Source of the DNA: an uncultured Oscillospiraceae bacterium
GTDB taxonomy: Bacteria > Bacillota > Clostridia > Oscillospirales > Oscillospiraceae
NCBI GenBank assembly: GCA_934659445.1
Contig: CAKUHV010000037.1
Location: 1-14,087 of the forward strand
DNA length: 14,087 nucleotides
Direction of reading: 5' to 3'
Positions within the stretch are counted from its first letter, which is position 1. Each line of letters starts with the position of its first letter. Below, in pieces: positions 1 through 5,360 of the stretch. The notes under the pieces are model-generated. The model was not told where the DNA came from, did no database searches, and saw nothing but the letters and a program-made list of their open reading frames with translations. The translations under genes and the position numbers were made by a program.

Positions 1-501
1 GGTGGCGCCGAACACGCCGCAGGTGCCGGTGGGATGGAAGCCCTGATAATAGGTCTGGCCCTCGAAGGCCTCGCCCAAACGGATGGTGATCTCAGAGCCG
101 TAGGCAAAAGCAGTCAGAACATCCTTGCCGCTGCAGCCGTACTTCTCGGCCAGCGCCAGGATGGCGGGGAACACGACCACGGAGGAATGCTGTGTGCCGT
201 AACGGTGATCGTCGTCCATATCAAAGGCGTGACCGAAGGTGCCGTTGATCAGAGCGGCCATCTGGGGAGTGGTCTTGTAGTTGCAGCCGATGGCGGTGGA
301 GACGGGCTCGCCGTCGCCCAGCTCACGCACAGCCCTCAGGCAGGCCAGGCTGGAGTCCACATGGCGGGAGGCAATGATGTTGCCCAGCAGATCCATGATG
401 AACATTTTGGAGTTGTTTACAACGCGCTCGGGCAGATCCTCGAACTTCAGGTCGGCGCCGATCTGCGCAATCTGCTGAGAAAGGGACAGTTTCTTTTCCA
501 T
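1..501 (-). CDS. MmgE/PrpD family protein, N-terminal part (partial)
   Basis: This gene starts at the ATG at 501-499 and runs leftward off the window, giving 167 residues without a stop. Members of the family are about 450 residues long, so roughly the first third is visible. Family hallmarks are HAFDMDDDH at about residues 91-99 and GFHPTGTCGVFGA at about 154-166, which match the active-site segments of 2-methylcitrate dehydratase (PrpD) and cis-aconitate decarboxylase. The protein is probably a cytosolic dehydratase, decarboxylase or isomerase acting on a small polycarboxylate. The exact substrate cannot be read from this fragment, and PrpD, MmgE or another subfamily are all possible. A GAGAGGA ribosome site lies 8 bases before the ATG. 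The gene is divergent from a PrpR-like sigma-54 activator and has a sigma-54 promoter in front of it, which supports activator-dependent expression. The family call is firm; the reaction is not. Confidence 0.85.
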   Translation of the reverse strand, partial: MEKKLSLSQQIAQIGADLKFEDLPERVVNNSKMFIMDLLGNIIASRHVDSSLACLRAVRELGDGEPVSTAIGCNYKTTPQMAALINGTFGHAFDMDDDHRYGTQHSSVVVFPAILALAEKYGCSGKDVLTAFAYGSEITIRLGEAFEGQTYYQGFHPTGTCGVFGAT

Positions 502-559
502 AACGCAATTCCTCTCTTGATAGTGAATTTGGAAGAGGTCTTCCACTGCCCTTTCTTAA

Positions 560-575
560 AGCAAATGGTATGCCA
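560..575 (-). promoter_or_regulatory. Sigma-54 (-24/-12) promoter for the MmgE/PrpD gene
   Basis: Read leftward, the sequence is TGGCAT-ACCAT-TTGCT. Against the sigma-54 consensus TGGCAC-N5-TTGCW only the last base of the -24 box differs. The invariant GG (574-573) and GC (562-561) are spaced correctly. The predicted transcript start is near 549, leaving a leader of about 48 bases before the ATG at 501. The divergent neighbour is a sigma-54 activator, so an activator and a matching promoter sit side by side. Confidence 0.85.
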
Positions 576-724
576 GTTTTCGCCGTTTCCGTATTCCGCG
601 TTTTTCTTGTCGCTCCGTCCAAATCGCCCCGCTTCTTTTTGTGCAGTTATTACAGTATTTTTCTCTGTCCGTTGGGATTCGCCCCTCCCGGTACCACATC
701 TGCTGCACTTTTTCTGTTCTAAGC

Positions 725-775
725 GTTTCTATTTGAAACATAGTTTAAATTCATGTTGCATATTGAAACGTTTCA
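725..775. promoter_or_regulatory. Candidate upstream activating sequence for the sigma-54 activator
   Basis: Two inverted repeats lie here. The first is GTTTC-TATTT-GAAAC at 725-739. The second is a perfect 12-bp palindrome, TGAAACGTTTCA, at 764-775. A further GTTT half-site occurs at 743-746. The cluster is about 150-210 bases upstream of the sigma-54 promoter, which is the usual distance for an enhancer. The likely binder is the Fis-type helix-turn-helix of the adjacent PrpR-like protein. That assignment is inferred from position and symmetry. Confidence 0.6.
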
Positions 776-947
776 TGATAAACTGCAAAAAGGTATGATG
801 GTTCTTTTCATTTATTTTAACAGCTACCTTCTCAGTTTTCTATCTCTTATTAGGTAAAATTTTTATGTGCATTTTCACCTGTCCGTGCTGGGCTGCCACC
901 CTGTTCACAACATTTGAACCCGCTCGGATCCGAAAGGAGTTCACGCC

Positions 948-2888
948 ATGCGCTGTAAGATCGGCATCGTTAGCATCGGTATGCTCAGTCAGGAGCTGAC
1001 TCAGGCCGTCAATGGCCTGAGTCTTGATGCGGACTTCATTTTTTCAGAGACCCTGATGACCGAGGGGATGCGTCTGCCCCACGCACTGGAGGATGCCGAC
1101 GTTCTGATCTCCAGCGGATACAACAGTAAGCTGCTGAAGGAGGTCACCGACAAGCCCATCGTCAACATCGAGCCCAGTCTGTACGACATTCTCTCCGCCT
1201 ACAGCGAAGCCATCACTTATGAAAAGGCCCATCCGGTCATTGTTTTCCCCATCAAGGAGTATACCGACCTGACTGAGCGCATCAGGAACCTGCTGGCTGT
1301 GCCCATCGTGATCGACGTGTACCATGATGTGATGGAGTTGCCCCGGCTGCTGCAGAAGCACTGGGACAAGGGCTGCCGCTGCATCATCGGCAGCGGTCTG
1401 GTGTGCAACGAGGCCCAGCTAATCGGGATGCACACCGTATTTCTTTACCCCCGTGAGTCCCTCCAGTCCTATATTCAAATGGCCTATGACAGTGCTGCGG
1501 CGCTGCGGGCCAAGTCTCAGGAGAACAAGCTGCTGGATCTGGCCCTGAACAACGCCCGGAACGCCATCCTGTTCACCGACGAGCACGGCACTATCCTCAT
1601 CTGTAATCAGAACGCCCAGCAGCTTTTTCTGGACAAGATCCATGACCACCTGACCCGGCACAGCATTTCCGAGCTGCTGGACGCCACGCTGGTCCGGCAG
1701 CTGTATCAGGACCACATTCCCGTGAGAAACGTGATCCTCAACCTGACAAACGGTCAGTATATCCTGTCCGGCTTTCCCATTTATCTGCGGAAAAACGTCA
1801 CCAACGTCATGTTGACACTGGACAACGTTGAGTGGATTCAGAAGAAGGAGCTGCACATCCGCCAGGCGATGAACGAAAAGGGCTTTACCGCAAAGCACCA
1901 TTTTTCCGACATGGTGTCCCGCAACGAGGAGTTTAACGTGCTGGTGCAGTCCGCCAAACGCTTTGCCCGGCACGAGGACAATGTGCTGATCTTCGGCAGC
2001 ACCGGTACCGGCAAGGAGGTCCTGGCCCAGTCCATCCACAACCACTCCTCCCGTGCACAGAACCCCTTTGTTGCCGTCAACTGCTCCTCCATTACAGAGT
2101 CTCTGCTGGAGAGCGAACTGTTCGGTTATGACGAGGGTGCCTTTACCGGCGCGAAAAAAGGAGGAAAGCTGGGGTATTTTGAGATGGCCCACACGGGAAC
2201 CATCTTTCTGGATGAGATCAGCGAACTGAGTCTGCCCATGCAATCAAAGCTGCTGCGCGCCATTCAGGAGCGGCAGATCATCCGCGTGGGCGGCAACCGC
2301 GTGATCCACTTCGACGCCCGGATCATCGCCGCCTCCAACCGGGATCTCTGGAAGATGGCCTGCGAGCACAAGTTTCGCGAGGACCTGTATTACCGTCTGG
2401 CCGTGCTGGAACTGAATCTGCCCGCTCTGAAGGACCGCAGAGAGGACATCTATCCCCTGTTCCTCAAGTTCATGCTGCGGCTGAATCCCGAGCTGAACAT
2501 CCGCTTTCAGGCCCACGAGCGGCAAGTCGATGCGTTGCTGTGCCGCTACTCCTGGCCCGGCAACATCCGGGAACTAGAAAACTTCTGTCACATGATCGCC
2601 GTCACCGTCAGCGCAGCCGACTCCACCGAGGCTGTTCTCGACGCCCTCTGTCAGGAGACCAATCGGCGGATCGCCCGCACCGGCAGCGCACAGACCGCCG
2701 CTCCGGCTCCCCGGGCCGTTCCGCCGGATCGGCTGCCAACCGAACGGGAGCGCATCTGCCGCGCCCTTGCCCAGGCGGAGGGCAACTGCACTCGGGCCGC
2801 CGTACTGCTGGGCATCAGCCGCACTACCCTCTGGAGAAAAATGAAGGCCATGGGCATCCCCGCCGACGGCGGAACGCCCACAGCCTAA
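948..2888 (+). CDS. PrpR-like sigma-54-dependent transcriptional activator
   Basis: This is a 646-residue enhancer-binding protein that uses ATP hydrolysis to open sigma-54 RNA polymerase promoters. Its layout is an N-terminal PrpR_N-type sensing domain (about 1-175), a PAS domain (about 195-290), an AAA+ domain (about 320-550) and a Fis-type helix-turn-helix at the C-terminus (about 605-635). Visible motifs are the Walker A GSTGTGKE (350-357), the sigma-54 contact loop GAFTGA (397-402), the Walker B segment TIFLDE (418-423) and the WPGNIRELEN sensor region (536-545). The central domain is therefore intact. The ATG at 948 has a strong AAAGGAG 8 bases upstream. PrpR of enterobacteria responds to 2-methylcitrate. 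The PrpR_N domain is widespread in Clostridia with other ligands, so the inducer here is unknown. The divergent MmgE/PrpD gene with a sigma-54 promoter is its evident target. Confidence 0.93.
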   Translation: MRCKIGIVSIGMLSQELTQAVNGLSLDADFIFSETLMTEGMRLPHALEDADVLISSGYNSKLLKEVTDKPIVNIEPSLYDILSAYSEAITYEKAHPVIVFPIKEYTDLTERIRNLLAVPIVIDVYHDVMELPRLLQKHWDKGCRCIIGSGLVCNEAQLIGMHTVFLYPRESLQSYIQMAYDSAAALRAKSQENKLLDLALNNARNAILFTDEHGTILICNQNAQQLFLDKIHDHLTRHSISELLDATLVRQLYQDHIPVRNVILNLTNGQYILSGFPIYLRKNVTNVMLTLDNVEWIQKKELHIRQAMNEKGFTAKHHFSDMVSRNEEFNVLVQSAKRFARHEDNVLIFGSTGTGKEVLAQSIHNHSSRAQNPFVAVNCSSITESLLESELFGYDEGAFTGAKKGGKLGYFEMAHTGTIFLDEISELSLPMQSKLLRAIQERQIIRVGGNRVIHFDARIIAASNRDLWKMACEHKFREDLYYRLAVLELNLPALKDRREDIYPLFLKFMLRLNPELNIRFQAHERQVDALLCRYSWPGNIRELENFCHMIAVTVSAADSTEAVLDALCQETNRRIARTGSAQTAAPAPRAVPPDRLPTERERICRALAQAEGNCTRAAVLLGISRTTLWRKMKAMGIPADGGTPTA

Positions 2889-2930
2889 AAAGCCGCCGCC
2901 CGCACAGGGCGGCGCAGGAGACAAATATGT

Positions 2931-2970
2931 AAAAAGCCACTCTGCCTCTTACGAAGCAGAGTGGCTTTTT
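2931..2970. terminator. Bidirectional rho-independent terminator
   Basis: A perfect 15-bp stem (2931-2945 with 2956-2970) and a 10-base loop carry an A-run on one side and a T-run on the other. It therefore ends the rightward regulator transcript and also the leftward hsp20/DUF308 transcript whose stop is at 3005. A smaller GCCGCC/GGCGGC hairpin lies just before it, after the regulator stop. Confidence 0.93.
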
Positions 2971-3004
2971 GCAGGAAAAACGGCATTGCGGCCTTTTCAC
3001 AGCC

Positions 3005-3538
3005 TCACATCCAGAACCGCCCGGCCAGACAGCCGCAGGCGATGGACACCGCGCCCTGAAGGATCAGGAAGACGCCTGTCAGCACCGACAGAGTGACTGC
3101 GGCGGCCATGGGGTCCATAAAGGAGGTGAACCCGGCCACCGCCATCAGCAGGCCCAGAGCGGTGATCCAGCCCCAGCCCCGCATTCCAAAGCGGCGCAGG
3201 TCAAAGGAATTGACGAACTTGGTGATGCCGGAGAACAGCAGCCACATGCCCATGATATAGGGCAGGGTCATCATGGTGAACAGCTGGTTGCACAGCAGGA
3301 AGACGGACATGAGCACCGTCAGGATCCCGTCCACCAGGAACCACCCGGCCCCGTAGATGCTGCCCCCCGCCGTGGCGAAGATCACGATGTCTACCACGCC
3401 GGCAAACAGCATGGACAGGCCCAGCAGAATAGACAGGCCGCCCAAGGCGGCTGCCGGCCGGGTCATGCAGGAGACGCCGGCCACGATCAGCAGCACCCCT
3501 GCCAACACCCAAAGCACACGGGAAACAGTTTTACTCAT
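3005..3538 (-). CDS. HdeD-like / DUF308 family membrane protein
   Basis: The protein has 177 residues and about six hydrophobic segments (roughly 8-25, 31-54, 66-83, 88-107, 122-137 and 145-168) joined by short glycine-rich turns. This is the pattern of the DUF308/HdeD family of small inner-membrane proteins; HdeD of E. coli takes part in acid resistance. No biochemical activity is established for the family in Firmicutes. The start is placed at the ATG at 3538 because AGGAGGT lies 7 bases upstream. A longer reading would add 19 arginine-rich residues and lacks such a site. The gene follows hsp20 on the same strand after 108 bases holding two hairpins but no T-run, and the next terminator downstream is at 2931-2970. 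It is therefore probably co-transcribed with hsp20 as a stress protein. Confidence 0.8.
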   Translation of the reverse strand: MSKTVSRVLWVLAGVLLIVAGVSCMTRPAAALGGLSILLGLSMLFAGVVDIVIFATAGGSIYGAGWFLVDGILTVLMSVFLLCNQLFTMMTLPYIMGMWLLFSGITKFVNSFDLRRFGMRGWGWITALGLLMAVAGFTSFMDPMAAAVTLSVLTGVFLILQGAVSIACGCLAGRFWM

Positions 3539-3560
3539 AAGTCGTACCTCCTGGATCGAC

Positions 3561-3624
3561 CGGCGGCCGTGCCGCCGTCTTCTTCTCTTTTTCAACGGCC
3601 CGTCCCACAGGGGCCGGGCCGTTG
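3561..3624. repeat. Two inverted repeats between hsp20 and the DUF308 gene
   Basis: The first is CGGCGGC (3561-3567) paired with GCCGCCG (3571-3577) across a 3-base loop. The second is a 10-bp stem (3593-3602 with 3615-3624) across a 12-base loop. Read leftward, neither is followed by a T-run; the larger stem is followed by GAAAAAG. They therefore look like intercistronic mRNA structures rather than terminators. Confidence 0.55.
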
Positions 3625-3646
3625 GGTCGCGGTCTGTTCTGCGTCC

Positions 3647-4087
3647 TTACTGAATGGCGATGGTGGTGTTGTCAGGCAGCTGCTTTGCCTCTGCCTTGGG
3701 CACGGACAGCCTCAGGATGCCGTCCTCAAAGCTGGCCTTCACATCGGCGGGCTTTACGTCCTCGCCCACATAGAAGCTGCGGCTGACGGAGCCGGCGTAC
3801 CGCTCCTGACGGATGTAGCGGCCCTTCTTGTCCTGCTCGTCCTTGTCCAGCCCCTTGGCGGCGCTGATGGTCAGGCAGCCGTCCTGCAGCTGGATGTCCA
3901 CCTCGTCCTTCTTGAAGCCAGGCAGGTCGATGTCGATCTCATAGCCGCCGTCCAGCTCGCGCACGTCGGTCTTCATCAGGTTCCTGGCGTGCTTGCCGTA
4001 CAGGGGGTTACGCTCGCTGGTCATCATAGCAAAGGGGTCATTGAAGAATTCATCAAACAGGTTTTCACCGAAAATGCTGGGTAACAT
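3647..4087 (-). CDS. Small heat-shock protein, Hsp20/alpha-crystallin family
   Basis: This is a 146-residue cytosolic holdase chaperone that binds unfolding proteins without ATP. The N-terminal region MLPSIFGENLFDEFF leads into an alpha-crystallin domain at about 38-132. That domain includes DIDLPGFKKDEVDI near 52-65 and the family signature GILRLSVPK at 123-131. The C-terminal tail ends TTIAIQ, which supplies the I-x-I motif that docks between subunits in the oligomer. Length is normal for the family. The start is set at the ATG at 4087 because GGAGG lies 7 bases upstream; a reading extended by 36 residues would begin right at the promoter and is rejected. A CIRCE operator and consensus promoter lie upstream, so HrcA repression with heat induction is expected. 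A DUF308 gene follows in probable co-transcription. Confidence 0.95.
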   Translation of the reverse strand: MLPSIFGENLFDEFFNDPFAMMTSERNPLYGKHARNLMKTDVRELDGGYEIDIDLPGFKKDEVDIQLQDGCLTISAAKGLDKDEQDKKGRYIRQERYAGSVSRSFYVGEDVKPADVKASFEDGILRLSVPKAEAKQLPDNTTIAIQ

Positions 4088-4108
4088 ATAACTTCCTCCA
4101 TTCAACTC

Positions 4109-4125
4109 CCGCCCCTTCGGGGCGG
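4109..4125 (-). repeat. GC-rich hairpin in the hsp20 leader
   Basis: CCGCCCC and GGGGCGG (4109-4115 with 4119-4125) form a perfect 7-bp stem with a 3-base loop. It lies about 10 bases upstream of the GGAGG ribosome site (4095-4099). It does not itself cover that site, so it could stabilise the mRNA or take part in a larger temperature-sensitive fold. Confidence 0.5.
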
Positions 4126-4193
4126 AGACGGTCAACAGTTTGTTTCGACCTCCGGTCGGGAGCCTCTCGGTCCCTCTCCCTAAGATCACGTTC

Positions 4194-4221
4194 ATTATAA
4201 CGCAGTTTTTAGCACTGTCAA
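4194..4221 (-). promoter_or_regulatory. Consensus sigma-A promoter of hsp20
   Basis: Read leftward, TTGACA (4221-4216) and TATAAT (4199-4194) match the consensus perfectly and are 16 bases apart. The transcript should start near 4187, giving a leader of about 100 bases. The -35 box lies inside the spacer of the CIRCE element, so a bound HrcA dimer would block polymerase. Confidence 0.88.
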
Positions 4222-4235
4222 CAGGTGAGTGCTAA
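4209..4235. promoter_or_regulatory. CIRCE operator (HrcA binding site)
   Basis: TTAGCACTG (4209-4217), a 9-base spacer and GAGTGCTAA (4227-4235) reproduce the CIRCE consensus TTAGCACTC-N9-GAGTGCTAA with one mismatch at the last base of the left arm. CIRCE is the operator of the HrcA heat-shock repressor, classically in front of groESL and hrcA-dnaK. Here it overlaps the hsp20 promoter. Confidence 0.93.
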
Positions 4236-4345
4236 TATTAACAAAAGAACTACAGTTCGTTCACATTTTATTCGATTTTTCGTCGTTCGGCTCCCGCCCG
4301 TTTATTCTCAACGGTTTTGCCCGATTTTCCCCTGGTTTTCCCATT

Positions 4346-4387
4346 AAAAAGCCCCGGCAGCTGTTCAAAGAACAGCCGCCGGGGCTT
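4346..4387 (-). terminator. Rho-independent terminator of the HAD phosphatase gene
   Basis: A 16-base arm (4351-4366) pairs with 4370-4385 with one internal mismatch and a 3-base loop. Read leftward, the stem is followed by five T residues (4350-4346). It begins about a dozen bases after the stop codon at 4399. Confidence 0.93.
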
Positions 4388-4398
4388 GGCACTCTGTA

Positions 4399-5214
4399 TC
4401 ACTCTTTGCCGGTCTCTCCGTTTTTTCCGGGCAGGTCGCCCACGCCGTTGAGCACCAGACTGGGGCGATAGGGGAAGCGCTTGATGGCCGCCCGCTCGGT
4501 CACGCCGGACAGCACCAGAATGGTGGACAGGCCGGTCTCGATACCGGCGACGATGTCGGTATCCATGCGGTCGCCGATCATCACCGCGTCCTCCGAGTGA
4601 ACGCCCAGGATCCGCAGGCCGGTGCGCATCATCAGGGGGTTGGGCTTGCCCACAAAATAGGCCGTCTGGCCGGTGGCCATCTCAATGGGAGAGATCATGG
4701 CCCGGCAGGCGGGGATCAGGCCGTCCTCCGCAGGACCGGTAACGTCGCTGTTGGTGCCGATGAGCTTGGCCCCCTTCAGCACCAGCCGCACCGCCTTCAG
4801 GATATTCTCGTAGTTATAAGTATTGCCCTCGCCGATGACCACGTAGTCGGGGTCGATGTCGTTCATGGTGATGCCCGCATCGTGCAGGGCCATAATAAGG
4901 CCCGCACCGCCGATCACATAGGCGCTGCACCCCGGGGCCTGGGAGCTGATGAACCGGGCGGTGGCCAGAGCGCTGGTATAGAAGTGGCCCTCGTCCACCT
5001 CCAGCCCCATGCGCTTGAGCTTCTGCTGCAGCTCCTTGGGGGAGCGCTCGGAGGAGTTGGTCAAAAACAGGAAATTTTTCTTCTCGGCATACAGCCAGTC
5101 CACGAACTCCTTTACGCCGGGCAGAAGACGGTTGCCGTGGTAGATCACGCCGTCCATGTCGCAGATAAAGCCCCGTTTCTTCCGCAGCTCCTCCAGTATC
5201 TTTTGATCCTCCAT
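4399..5214 (-). CDS. HAD-IIA family phosphatase (NagD/AraL-like)
   Basis: This is a 271-residue cytosolic HAD-superfamily hydrolase of subfamily IIA, the group of NagD, AraL and p-nitrophenylphosphatases, which remove phosphate from small sugar or nucleotide phosphates. The four HAD motifs are intact: DMDGV with nucleophile D19 and acid D21, LTNSS near 51-55, K190 in VGKPNP, and GDRMDTD with D215 and D219 for Mg2+. The substrate cannot be deduced; sugar phosphates or damaged metabolites are typical. I prefer the ATG at 5214, which has GAGG 8 bases upstream, over a GTG at 5256 that would add 14 poorly matching residues. A TTGACA at 5307-5302 could be a -35, but no good -10 follows. The gene has its own terminator and reads the same way as the downstream hsp20 unit. 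Confidence 0.9.
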   Translation of the reverse strand: MEDQKILEELRKKRGFICDMDGVIYHGNRLLPGVKEFVDWLYAEKKNFLFLTNSSERSPKELQQKLKRMGLEVDEGHFYTSALATARFISSQAPGCSAYVIGGAGLIMALHDAGITMNDIDPDYVVIGEGNTYNYENILKAVRLVLKGAKLIGTNSDVTGPAEDGLIPACRAMISPIEMATGQTAYFVGKPNPLMMRTGLRILGVHSEDAVMIGDRMDTDIVAGIETGLSTILVLSGVTERAAIKRFPYRPSLVLNGVGDLPGKNGETGKE

Positions 5215-5340
5215 ACTATGGACCTCGCTTTCCCTTTGATCGTCCGGTCCCGCCACAGGCGCCGGCTTTTTCCTTCTTTAGTTTCTCCATTTTTCCCGTT
5301 TTGTCAAGGCGCAAATTGCACAGTCTCCGTTCCGATTCCA

Positions 5341-5360
5341 TAAAACCGGACTTTTCCGGT
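5341..5360 (-). terminator. Terminator of the pst-pho operon, overlapping the phoR stop
   Basis: Read leftward, ACCGGA-AAAG-TCCGGT is followed by TTTTA. The 6-bp stem (5360-5355 with 5350-5345) starts on the last base of the TGA stop codon at 5362-5360. The stem is short and the T-run modest, so efficiency may be incomplete. Confidence 0.7.

Larger units (their letters stand above)
502..947. other. Divergent intergenic control region between MmgE/PrpD gene and its activator
   Basis: These 446 bases are clearly more AT-rich than the flanking genes and contain no convincing coding sequence. They hold a sigma-54 promoter facing left, an upstream cluster of inverted GTTTC/GAAAC repeats, and the AAAGGAG ribosome site (933-939) of the rightward regulator. 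I could not pick a convincing sigma-70 promoter for the regulator. A TAAAAT at 855-860 could be a -10 but lacks a credible -35. Confidence 0.7.
4088..4398. other. Intergenic region between the HAD phosphatase gene and hsp20
   Basis: From left to right this stretch contains the hsp20 leader with its hairpin, the hsp20 promoter and CIRCE operator (4194-4235), a featureless AT-rich piece (4236-4344), and the terminator of the HAD phosphatase gene (4346-4385). Nothing in 4236-4344 looks like a gene or a known site. Confidence 0.7.

Noticed and set aside
34..798. Rightward open frame of 254 codons
   Set aside because: It lies antisense over the MmgE/PrpD coding region and then crosses the sigma-54 promoter and enhancer. 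Its protein resembles nothing recognisable.
2969..4084. Rightward open frame of 371 codons
   Set aside because: It is antisense to the DUF308 and hsp20 genes and rich in His/Gln/Gly, typical of the complement of GC-rich coding DNA.
5215..5256. Extended GTG start of the HAD phosphatase
   Set aside because: The upstream GTG lacks a well-spaced ribosome site, while the ATG at 5214 has GAGG at 8 bases and gives the normal family N-terminus.
5302..5307. TTGACA (minus strand) upstream of the HAD phosphatase gene
   Set aside because: It is a perfect -35 hexamer, but no acceptable -10 is found 16-18 bases downstream, so no promoter was called.
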